Below are positions 1-5,563 of a DNA stretch of 5,563 nt, one piece after another (position 1 is the stretch's first letter; every line of letters starts with the position of its first letter). The position numbers were made by a program, and so were the translations under genes. The notes beneath the pieces are model-generated. The model was not told where the DNA came from and searched no databases. It saw only the letters and a list, made by a program, of their open reading frames with translations. Location: positions 1 through 5,563 of the forward strand of contig JAGKXC010000110.1 in assembly GCA_021151535.1 (NCBI GenBank), read 5' to 3'. Origin of the DNA: Sphingobacteriia bacterium. GTDB taxonomy: Bacteria > Bacteroidota > Bacteroidia > NS11-12g > UBA955.

Positions 1-650
1 ACTTCATTACAACCTGTATTATCTGAAACATGGTAGGCTTTTGTCCAAGTTTTGCCTCCATCTTCAGTCAAATACAATCCTCTTTCTCCACCTTCTTTCC
101 AAACCGGACCGTAGGCAGCCACCCAAATTTTATTCGAATTTGTGGGATCAATTTTAATCATTCCAATATGTTCAGAGAGCTTCAATCCCATATTTTCGAA
201 TGATTTTCCGCCATCTAAGCTTCGATAAATACCATTTCCATAACCAACACTGCGTTGATTATTATTTTCGCCAGTTCCCACCCAAATTACATTAGGATTT
301 TTTGAATCAATGGCCAAACATCCGATACTTTGGGTTCCATAATTATCAAAAATTGGGAAAAAAGTTGTTCCGCCATTGGTTGTTTTCCATATACCGCCAT
401 ATGCTGCTGCGATATAATATTCCGCTTTGTTTGTTGGATTTACTGCAATATCTACAATTCTACCGCTTGTAGTTGCAGGTCCTATCATTCGGAAATTAAC
501 CTGACTAAGAATTGGCTTCAGTAAAGAATCCGGAACTTGATTGGTACTTGTGATTGTTGAATTGGGCACTTTCACCCCTCCTTTTTGGCCATATAGTGAG
601 CCACCTAAGGATACAGCAATCAAAAACAACTGAAAATTTATTTTCTTCAT
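1..650 (-). CDS. Exported BNR/Asp-box (sortilin-type beta-propeller) repeat protein, 5' part only
   Basis: The reading frame opens at ATG (complement of 648-650) and stays open to the left edge, giving 216 complete codons; the C-terminal part lies outside. Residues 1-21 form a signal peptide: MKK, a hydrophobic stretch, then LYG before Gln22, a common Bacteroidota signal peptidase I site. From about residue 53 comes the family's typical opening (FRMIGPATTSGRIVDIAV), followed by three Asp-box turns: TTNGGTTF (91-98), SLDGGKSF (144-151) and TEDGGKTW (195-202), plus WVGTGENN (123-130). This is the pattern of the large WD40/YVTN/BNR-like 'glycosyl hydrolase' proteins related to the Vps10/sortilin propeller, which from general knowledge are often around 1000 residues, so most of the gene is probably missing here. 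The product is expected to be exported; its substrate is unknown and the 'glycosyl hydrolase' label is not evidence of catalysis. Its ATG overlaps the stop of the upstream glycosyltransferase gene, so the two are probably co-transcribed and translationally coupled. Confidence 0.9.
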   Translation of the reverse strand, partial: MKKINFQLFLIAVSLGGSLYGQKGGVKVPNSTITSTNQVPDSLLKPILSQVNFRMIGPATTSGRIVDIAVNPTNKAEYYIAAAYGGIWKTTNGGTTFFPIFDNYGTQSIGCLAIDSKNPNVIWVGTGENNNQRSVGYGNGIYRSLDGGKSFENMGLKLSEHIGMIKIDPTNSNKIWVAAYGPVWKEGGERGLYLTEDGGKTWTKAYHVSDNTGCNE

Positions 651-1855
651 GACTTGATTTGATCAAAATATTGTAAAAGTTGTTGTGATACGGCGGTCCA
701 TGCAAAAGTATTTCTTATATGTTCTCCCCCAGCTTCACCTAATTTAACACGAAGTTCTTCAGATTCTAAAATTGCAATCACATGATTTGCAAAAGTTTGA
801 GGATCTTCTGCCATTAGAATACCTTCACCATTTTTTAGCCCTAAACCAGCAAATCCTACATTGGAACAAACAACTGCTAGATTCATGGCCAATGCTTCAA
901 GAACTTTATTTTGGGTACCAGCTCCTATTCTCAACGGCGAAACAACTACATTGGCTTTGGCATATTCATCGGCTAAATTTTCAATAAAGCCTGTAACTTT
1001 CACATTACTGGAGGCTAATTCCAAAACAGATTTTACAGGTCGTTGTCCAGCAATGACAAATTCCACATCGGGAATTTGCTTTTCAATGATGGGTAATATT
1101 TCCTTTACAAAATAGTGCACGCTATCAACATTGGGTGCATAATCCATATTTCCTGTAAATAGAATTCTATTTTTAACAATCTCATCAGTATTTCTTGGAG
1201 AAAATGATTTCAAATTCACGCCATTAGGAAGAACATCTATGTTGGTAATGCCTAATAAATTAAGATACTTCTTATCTTCTGTAGAACAAACTAGGGCTTT
1301 TTTAAATATCGGAAGCATTTTCAATTCATAACTTTTCAAACGTTGATACTCCAAATGTCTAAACCAACGTTCAAATATATTTTTTGACGCTTCTACCCTT
1401 CTTTTCCAATATAAACTAAAAGCATCTGGCAAATCTAAAATTGCATTTCCCGGAGCACCCTTTTCAAAATATTGAGCCATCCTAAGATGCTGAACATGGA
1501 TAGCATCGTACTGATTTTCTTCTACAACTTTTTTAAGTTGGGTTGAAAATTTTTTAGATCTGAAATAGGAAACTTGAATGGGTCTTTTAGAAAAAATACC
1601 AAATAAAGCGGAAATAGCAGACACCCATTTAGGGCGATACACCCAGGAAACATTGGTAAAAATCAACTTACGGCTATTTTCATCTATCGGAAGTAATAAA
1701 GACTCAACTGAATTTACATCCTCTTGATTTTCAGCAATGGTTAATAAATGCAATTCATGATTTTGAGCTAATTGACTTGCTAAGTTATAAATCTTCAATT
1801 TATCGCCCCGAAACGGCGGGTAAGGCATTCTATTAGCTATAAAAAGAATCTTCAC
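647..1855 (-). CDS. Glycosyltransferase, GT4-like (GT-B fold), 402 aa
   Basis: A cytoplasmic or membrane-associated sugar transferase, probably acting in cell-surface polysaccharide or glycolipid assembly; donor and acceptor cannot be read from the sequence. The N-terminal Rossmann half opens with MKILFIANRMPYPP and a GDK loop (17-19). The C-terminal donor-binding half has ILFTGNMDYAPN (231-242), VEFVIAG (264-270), VTGF (287-290) and the donor-site segment PLRIGAGTQNKVLEALAM (307-324). The first Glu of the classical EX7E motif is Ala312 here, while Glu320 is kept, as in several GT4 subgroups. Length is normal and no membrane segment is evident. The start codon is GTG (complement of 1853-1855): the codon just upstream is an in-frame TAA, and the next Met (residue 10) would delete the first beta strand. 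The last codons overlap the next gene's ATG (ATGA). The N-terminus resembles the TIGR03087 sugar transferases, but no exosortase gene is visible to support that system. Confidence 0.9.
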   Translation of the reverse strand: MKILFIANRMPYPPFRGDKLKIYNLASQLAQNHELHLLTIAENQEDVNSVESLLLPIDENSRKLIFTNVSWVYRPKWVSAISALFGIFSKRPIQVSYFRSKKFSTQLKKVVEENQYDAIHVQHLRMAQYFEKGAPGNAILDLPDAFSLYWKRRVEASKNIFERWFRHLEYQRLKSYELKMLPIFKKALVCSTEDKKYLNLLGITNIDVLPNGVNLKSFSPRNTDEIVKNRILFTGNMDYAPNVDSVHYFVKEILPIIEKQIPDVEFVIAGQRPVKSVLELASSNVKVTGFIENLADEYAKANVVVSPLRIGAGTQNKVLEALAMNLAVVCSNVGFAGLGLKNGEGILMAEDPQTFANHVIAILESEELRVKLGEAGGEHIRNTFAWTAVSQQLLQYFDQIKS

Positions 1856-1859
1856 TTAA

Positions 1860-1867
1860 CAAAAATA
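1860..1867 (-). promoter_or_regulatory. Candidate Bacteroidota -7 promoter element for the glycosyltransferase gene
   Basis: Read on the minus strand this is TATTTTTG, an exact match to TAnnTTTG, and it ends four bases before the GTG start. No TTG is found at the usual -33 distance, so the call rests on the -7 element and its position. If it is used, the transcript would have almost no 5' leader. Confidence 0.45.
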
Positions 1868-1913
1868 GATGTAATTGACGAATCATTTGTACTTCATTCA
1901 TCTAGAAAGAAAC

Positions 1914-1941
1914 AATTATTGTGAATAAATGCACAATAATT
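1914..1941. repeat. Perfect inverted repeat, 10-bp arms, in the divergent intergenic region
   Basis: The arms are AATTATTGTG (1914-1923) and CACAATAATT (1932-1941), separated by eight bases. The left arm also lies within a smaller odd palindrome, ACAAT-T-ATTGT (1912-1922). The repeat lies roughly midway between the two divergent start codons (1855 and 2021), about 70-80 bp upstream of each. No T tract follows, so it is not a typical terminator. A dimeric regulator site is possible, but A+T-rich DNA produces such repeats by chance and no regulator gene is in view. Confidence 0.4.
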
Positions 1942-1983
1942 TAGAAATCATTTTAGTCGGTGAATAAAACTGGAACATAAATC

Positions 1984-2015
1984 ATTGATTCTAGCAATAT
2001 TTTCCTTTAGGTTTG
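1984..2015 (+). promoter_or_regulatory. Candidate Bacteroidota promoter (-33/-7) for the aminotransferase gene
   Basis: ATTG (1984-1987) partly matches the -33 TTTG element, and TAGGTTTG (2008-2015) matches the -7 element TAnnTTTG exactly; they are 20 bases apart, within the usual range. The -7 element ends five bases before the ATG at 2021, so transcription should begin at or very near the start codon. Its position also argues against the longer reading frame that begins at TTG 1985, which would put this promoter inside the coding sequence. Confidence 0.6.
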
Positions 2016-2020
2016 TGAAT

Positions 2021-3217
2021 ATGCTAACCATCAGCAATAGAATTGAGGAGATAGTAGAAAGCCAAACGTTGGCTATGACAAAGAAATCCAGGGAGTTGAA
2101 AAGTCAGGGAATTGACGTCGTTAATTTAAGTATCGGTGAGCCAGATTTTGATACGCCAGTAAATATTTGTAACGCTGCGAAAATTGCCATGGAAGATGGT
2201 TTTACACATTACCCACCGGTAGCTGGATTCCCAGAATTGCGATTGGCAATTTCTCAGAAATTTGAACGTGAAAATCAATTAACCTATAAGCCAGAGAATA
2301 TATTGGTTTCAAATGGTGCCAAACATAGTATTCTTAATGTAATTTTAAGCATCATTAATCCTGGCGATGAGGTAATTATTCCAGCACCATATTGGGTAAG
2401 TTATCCATCAATCATCAAATACGCTGGCGGAATTCCCGTTGAGATTAAATCTAATAGTGAAAGTAATTTCAAAGTTTCAGCCAATCAATTAAAAGCGGCT
2501 ATTACTCCAAAAACAAAAGCAATTTTATTTTCTTCGCCTTGTAATCCAAGTGGCTCGGTAATGAGTAAAGAAGAATTAAGTGCTTGGGTAGAAGTTTTGA
2601 AAAACCACCCAAACATTTTGATTATTAGTGATGAAATTTATGAAAAGATAAATTACGTGGGGCAACATCATTCCATAGCATCTTTTTCAGAAGTTTTTGA
2701 TCGAACGGTTGTAATCAACGGTCTTTCAAAAGGTTATGCCATGACCGGTTGGAGAATGGGATATGTTGCAGGGCCCATTGAAATTATTGCTGCGTGTGAA
2801 AAAATCCAAGGACTAATGACCTCGGGTGCAAATTCAATTGCACAGATGGCAAGTATCGAAGCACTAAATGGCGATCAAACAAGTGTAAATGATATGGTGA
2901 ATATTTTTAAAGCTCGTAGAGATATATTCCATAAAGCTTTATGTGAGATAGCAAATTTGAAATGTAATTTACCTGATGGAGCCTTTTACCTATTCCCAGA
3001 TGTAACAGCATTTATAGGCAAAACAACTCCAGATGGAAATAGGATCACAGATACGGAAAATCTTTGTTTGTATTTACTTAACCATGGACATGTTTCCACA
3101 GTTGCCGGCACTGCATTTGGTGATGATGCTTGTATTCGATTATCGTATGCCACATCTAACGAAAATTTAATCAAGGCTGCCAACAGAATTAAAGCTGCTT
3201 TAGAATCACTAGCATAA
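2021..3217 (+). CDS. Pyridoxal-phosphate aminotransferase, class I (aspartate aminotransferase type), 398 aa
   Basis: A cytoplasmic PLP enzyme that probably transfers the amino group between aspartate and 2-oxoglutarate; related enzymes also act on prephenate or other amino acids. All fold type I hallmarks are visible: NLSIGEPDFDTP (35-46), substrate-side YPPVAGFPELR (64-74), PYWVSYP (123-129), SSPCNPSG with Asn175, SDEIYE with Asp204 and Tyr207, the PLP lysine Lys237 in GLSKGYAMTGWRMGY (234-248), and the carboxylate-binding Arg373 in CIRLSYA. Lys101 (SNGAKHS) seems to match the lysine that selects acidic substrates in Thermus-type subgroup I-beta enzymes, which favours aspartate. ATG 2021 was chosen because family members start about here (LTISNRIEE) and because it directly follows a promoter element; the frame extends back to TTG 1985 and contains GTG 2015, both less likely. 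The kinase gene follows after 29 bases on the same strand, so co-transcription is possible. The exact substrate is uncertain. Confidence 0.93.
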   Translation: MLTISNRIEEIVESQTLAMTKKSRELKSQGIDVVNLSIGEPDFDTPVNICNAAKIAMEDGFTHYPPVAGFPELRLAISQKFERENQLTYKPENILVSNGAKHSILNVILSIINPGDEVIIPAPYWVSYPSIIKYAGGIPVEIKSNSESNFKVSANQLKAAITPKTKAILFSSPCNPSGSVMSKEELSAWVEVLKNHPNILIISDEIYEKINYVGQHHSIASFSEVFDRTVVINGLSKGYAMTGWRMGYVAGPIEIIAACEKIQGLMTSGANSIAQMASIEALNGDQTSVNDMVNIFKARRDIFHKALCEIANLKCNLPDGAFYLFPDVTAFIGKTTPDGNRITDTENLCLYLLNHGHVSTVAGTAFGDDACIRLSYATSNENLIKAANRIKAALESLA

Positions 3218-3234
3218 ACATCAGATTCATTCTG

Positions 3235-3242
3235 TAGATTTG
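3235..3242 (+). promoter_or_regulatory. Candidate -7 promoter element ahead of the PfkB kinase gene
   Basis: TAGATTTG is an exact TAnnTTTG match in the 29-base gap after the aminotransferase stop, ending four bases before the ATG at 3247. No TTG is seen at -33 spacing, where the sequence is the end of the upstream gene. It could give the kinase its own promoter inside a two-gene operon. Confidence 0.4.
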
Positions 3243-3246
3243 CAAT

Positions 3247-4239
3247 ATGAATTCTGATCAAATTCAATCTCTTTTTAAACAATTTCACAATTCGCGCGTA
3301 TTAATAGTTGGCGATGTGATGGTAGATAGTTACATCATCGGCAAAGTTGATCGTGTATCGCCTGAAGCCCCCGTACCAGTTGTTGATGTTACAGGTTTTG
3401 AAAACCGACTTGGGGGCGCGGGAAATGTGGCATTGAACATTAAATCATTAGGGGCAACCCCTATTTTATGTTCTGTAATAGGCACAGACAAAGAAGGGAT
3501 TGATCTAATAAATATTATGAAAGATCAAGGTTTATCATTTAAAGCCTTGGTTCAGAGTGATAAAAGAAAAACAACAACAAAAACAAGGGTCCTTGGAAAC
3601 AAACATCAACTTTTAAGAATCGATCATGAAATTACATCTGATATTGATGTAGTTGATTCCTATTTGTTAGAACAACAATTCAAGGAAGAACTTGAAAATA
3701 TTGATGTGGTAATTTTCGAAGATTATAACAAAGGTGTTTTACACGCAAATAACATTGAGGTACTTGTTAATTTGTGCCGTGAAAAAGGAATTCCAACAAT
3801 CGTAGATCCAAAAAAATCCAACTTTCTGGCATATAAAAATGTAACTTTATTTAAGCCCAATTTGAAAGAAATCAAAGAGGGACTAAAAATAGATTACGAT
3901 TTAGATACTAGAGAACTAGTTGAAAAAGCCATTGTAGATCTAAAGAAAAAGTTAAACAATGTTATGACATTAGTAACATTAAGCGAAAGAGGTGTTGTAA
4001 TAGAGGAGCATGGCGATTTCACTCACATACCTGCCCATTTTAGAAATATAGCAGATGTTAGTGGTGCTGGTGACTCAGTTGTTAGTGTGGCTGCTTTATG
4101 TTTAGCAGCTAAATTAAAACCAGCTGTAATTGCCGAAATTAGTAACTTAGCAGGAGGATTGGTATGTGAAAAAACAGGCGTTGTTCCTGTTGATTACAAA
4201 CTGTTATTGGAAGAAACCAAGAGGGTGTTTCAATCTTAA
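3247..4239 (+). CDS. rfaE1: PfkB-family kinase, probable D-glycero-beta-D-manno-heptose-7-phosphate kinase (HldE N-domain type), 330 aa
   Basis: A cytoplasmic ribokinase-fold enzyme that probably phosphorylates heptose 7-phosphate at C1 with ATP, a step towards the ADP-heptose of LPS core or other surface glycans. Closest to the kinase half of HldE/RfaE are GDVMVDSYIIG (22-32), the strongly diagnostic RVSPEAPVPVV (36-46), and the sugar-binding LGGAGNVALNI (55-65). Further along are LLRIDHE (122-128), EDYNKGVL (158-165), DPKK (187-190), KPNLKE (203-208), and the anion-hole and catalytic-base motif DVSGAGDS (270-277), with Asp276 as the base. The gene stops after the kinase domain: the adenylyltransferase domain fused in E. 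coli HldE is absent, so this is the single-domain form (rfaE1, also called hldA), and a separate rfaE2/hldC would be needed. ATG 3247 fits the family N-terminus. A different PfkB sugar kinase specificity cannot be fully excluded. It follows the aminotransferase by 29 bases and ends before a strong palindromic terminator. Confidence 0.85.
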   Translation: MNSDQIQSLFKQFHNSRVLIVGDVMVDSYIIGKVDRVSPEAPVPVVDVTGFENRLGGAGNVALNIKSLGATPILCSVIGTDKEGIDLINIMKDQGLSFKALVQSDKRKTTTKTRVLGNKHQLLRIDHEITSDIDVVDSYLLEQQFKEELENIDVVIFEDYNKGVLHANNIEVLVNLCREKGIPTIVDPKKSNFLAYKNVTLFKPNLKEIKEGLKIDYDLDTRELVEKAIVDLKKKLNNVMTLVTLSERGVVIEEHGDFTHIPAHFRNIADVSGAGDSVVSVAALCLAAKLKPAVIAEISNLAGGLVCEKTGVVPVDYKLLLEETKRVFQS

Positions 4240-4287
4240 TACATTCATTAATTTCATTTAGTACTTAACTTTTTTTAGTTCCATAAT

Positions 4288-4322
4288 AAAAAAGGCTGCT
4301 TTCATGAAAGCAGCCTTTTTTT
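4288..4322. terminator. Bidirectional rho-independent terminator between convergent genes
   Basis: Positions 4288-4321 are a perfect palindrome centred on CATG (4303-4306). The stem core is GGCTGCTTTC / GAAAGCAGCC, with an A run on the left (4288-4293) and a T run on the right (4316-4322). Read either way this gives a G+C-rich hairpin followed by a U tract. It lies 48 bases after the kinase stop on the plus strand and 16 bases after the stop of the minus-strand gene ending at 4339, so it should serve both. Confidence 0.92.
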
Positions 4323-4338
4323 GTTGAACTTGGTTGAA

Positions 4339-5563
4339 TTATCGCAACAACGTTACAGTTCCACTAAAGTCGTAAGTTTTATCTTCAAAAGAAACTACTT
4401 CAACTTTATAAACATAAACTCCTTGCATACAATCTACACCATTTGCTTTGCCATCCCAACCTTTATTCAGGTTGTCTGTCTCATACAATTTTTCACCCCA
4501 GCGGTTGAATACCCTTAAGTTAAATGACTTAAAGTTACTTGCAGTTACATTGAAGGTATTGTTTTTTGATGGACCTGCTTCATCAGGTGTAAATACGTTT
4601 GGAATAAATACGATAATATCTGGACCAATGTGAACTTTCTGCATGAATGTATCTGCACATCCATGATTACTTGTTACAACCAATCTTATATTATAATCTG
4701 CAGTATCTTTTCCGTATGCATATCTTGGATCTCTTGCACTTGATGTATCTGTTCCTGTTCCTTCACCAAAATTCCAATTGTATTTCAATGTTGGATTAAA
4801 AGGATTAACATCAATAGTTGATTGGTTAATCATTTTGAATTTTGGTAACGCTACTGTTGTAGAGAATGGTGGATCTGTTGAGAAGTATGCCTTTGGAATT
4901 GGGTATGCTTCTACACCATTTGCTAATGATACAGTAGTTGGACATGGACCAGAGGTATTTACAACTGTTAATTTTACATCATACTTACCTTGAGTAGAAT
5001 ATACGATTCCAGTTGGATTTTGAAGATTCGAGGTGTTTCCATTTCCGAAATCCCAAGCATAGGTTATTTGTGATGAAGGAATACCACGTTTCTCAATTGT
5101 ACTCCAATTGGTTGTTAATGGAATACAACCCTTTTGTTGAACCAATGGATCGATATCAGGATACTGATGCAAGATAATTTGAATACTATCACTAACTGGA
5201 GGGCAAACATCACTTGCGATAGGCATAGTAGTAACTTTCAAGAATGCCTGACCTAAAGTTTTGTCAACTGTGCCATGAGTGTAAGTAATATTTTCAGAAT
5301 TGATATTACTAATTGAACCATCAGACATCGTACCGTCAGTATGTTTTTGCAAAGTCCATAAAACTGTATTGTTTACATATTTGCTGGTACTTTGAATTGC
5401 AAATGGAGTTCCTTCACAAGCTGACGCAGGTTTAGGCGTTGTAATTTGGATTGTTGGTTGATTTCTAACAAATACCTGATAGGTTTCAGTATCTGTACAT
5501 CCGTTATTATCTGTTAATACGAATCTAAATCCATGCGGTCCTTCAACATTGTTGGTTGTACCT
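4339..5563 (-). CDS. Large secreted/surface protein with PKD-like domains and a gliding-motility-type (CHU_C) T9SS C-terminal domain, 3' part
   Basis: The frame is open from the right edge (first full codon ends at 5562) to TAA at 4339-4341, giving 407 residues; the start and signal peptide are outside. In order: about residues 1-35 end an Ig/PKD-like repeat (DNNGCTDTETYQVFV). Residues 36-135 hold a PKD-like repeat of the type common in Bacteroidota adhesins (ACEGTPFAIQS, NITYTHG, LKVTTMP, CPPVSDSIQI). Residues about 140-220 are a PKD domain (YAWDFGNGN, YDVKLTVVN), and about 221-312 a second (YNWNFGEG, YNIRLVVTSNHGCADT). Residues about 313-407 form the gliding-motility-associated C-terminal domain: FIPNVFTPD (319-327), FNLRVFNRWGEKLYE (347-361), GWDGK (368-372), GVYVYKVEV (381-389), ending GTVTLLR. 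By family knowledge this domain directs export by the type IX system and surface attachment. The role is probably adhesion or matrix; no catalytic domain is visible. It is convergent with the kinase gene and shares its terminator. An in-frame TTG at 5352 is internal, not a start. Confidence 0.93.
   Translation of the reverse strand, partial: GTTNNVEGPHGFRFVLTDNNGCTDTETYQVFVRNQPTIQITTPKPASACEGTPFAIQSTSKYVNNTVLWTLQKHTDGTMSDGSISNINSENITYTHGTVDKTLGQAFLKVTTMPIASDVCPPVSDSIQIILHQYPDIDPLVQQKGCIPLTTNWSTIEKRGIPSSQITYAWDFGNGNTSNLQNPTGIVYSTQGKYDVKLTVVNTSGPCPTTVSLANGVEAYPIPKAYFSTDPPFSTTVALPKFKMINQSTIDVNPFNPTLKYNWNFGEGTGTDTSSARDPRYAYGKDTADYNIRLVVTSNHGCADTFMQKVHIGPDIIVFIPNVFTPDEAGPSKNNTFNVTASNFKSFNLRVFNRWGEKLYETDNLNKGWDGKANGVDCMQGVYVYKVEVVSFEDKTYDFSGTVTLLR

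Noticed and set aside
330..705. Small open frames at 330-524 (plus) and 505-705 (minus)
   Set aside because: Both overlap the exported BNR protein in other frames; the real frame has a signal peptide and three Asp boxes.
772..1115. Plus-strand open frames at 772-987 and 861-1115
   Set aside because: They are antisense to the well-supported glycosyltransferase gene, have no recognisable motifs, and overlap each other in different frames.
647..1855. Member of a PEP-CTERM/exosortase-linked glycosyltransferase system
   Set aside because: The N-terminus resembles TIGR03087 proteins, but no exosortase, PEP-CTERM protein or other cluster gene is in the window, so only a general glycosyltransferase call is justified.
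1985..2020. Upstream TTG start giving a 410-residue aminotransferase
   Set aside because: The extra 12 residues are not typical of the family, and this stretch contains the candidate promoter; ATG at 2021 fits both the family N-terminus and the promoter spacing.
2986..3288. Minus-strand open frame of 100 codons
   Set aside because: It is antisense to the end of the aminotransferase gene and the start of the kinase gene, both certain genes, and shows no family features.
4267..4280. Short hairpin AACT / AGTT around a T run after the kinase stop
   Set aside because: A four-base A+T-rich stem is too weak to support a call; the strong palindrome just downstream is the real terminator.
4321..4993. 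Plus-strand open frames at 4321-4518, 4448-4633 and 4778-4993
   Set aside because: They are antisense to the gliding-motility C-terminal domain and PKD coding region; the first even begins within the terminator.
5350..5352. Start of the right-hand minus-strand gene at TTG (complement of 5350-5352)
   Set aside because: The same frame stays open for another 70 codons to the window edge and encodes recognisable PKD-like repeat sequence (GCTDTETYQVFV, ACEGTPFAIQS), so this is an internal Leu codon.
1..5563. A new defence, mobile or CRISPR-like system
   Set aside because: All long reading frames belong to familiar housekeeping, envelope or surface-protein families; no direct-repeat array, integrase, transposase, nuclease, toxin or reverse transcriptase motifs were seen on either strand.

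Overview
The window looks like ordinary chromosomal DNA from an A+T-rich member of the Bacteroidota (Flavobacteriia/Sphingobacteriia/Chitinophagia-like; the exact lineage cannot be fixed by eye). Three things point there. The right-hand gene ends in a gliding-motility-associated (CHU_C / TIGR04131-type) C-terminal domain, the sorting signal of the Bacteroidota type IX secretion system. Copies of the Bacteroidota promoter element TAnnTTTG lie just ahead of three start codons. No start has an obvious Shine-Dalgarno sequence. There are five protein genes, two of them cut by the window edges. I see no tRNA, rRNA, CRISPR array, insertion sequence or phage gene.

Layout. The left part (1-1855) is a minus-strand pair. 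A family 4-like glycosyltransferase that starts with GTG is followed, with a 4-base ATGA overlap, by an exported BNR/Asp-box (sortilin-type) repeat protein that runs off the left edge. A 165-bp divergent intergenic region (1856-2020) holds a promoter element facing each way and a perfect 10-bp inverted repeat near its middle. On the plus strand follow a class I aminotransferase of the aspartate aminotransferase type (2021-3217) and a single-domain PfkB kinase resembling the heptose-7-phosphate kinase half of HldE (3247-4239). A 34-bp perfect palindrome flanked by A and T runs (4288-4322) separates this pair from a convergent minus-strand gene (4339 to the right edge). That gene encodes the C-terminal 407 residues of a large multi-domain surface or secreted protein with a PKD-like repeat, two PKD-like domains and the sorting domain.

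How the genes may work together. The heptose kinase and the glycosyltransferase would both fit envelope polysaccharide or LPS synthesis, and the two flanking proteins are extracellular. The aminotransferase looks like general amino-acid metabolism, so this is not a clear single-pathway cluster. I found no convincing undescribed system. The observation most worth following is that every start codon not translationally coupled to another gene has TAnnTTTG only 4-5 bases upstream, which suggests leaderless or near-leaderless transcripts.
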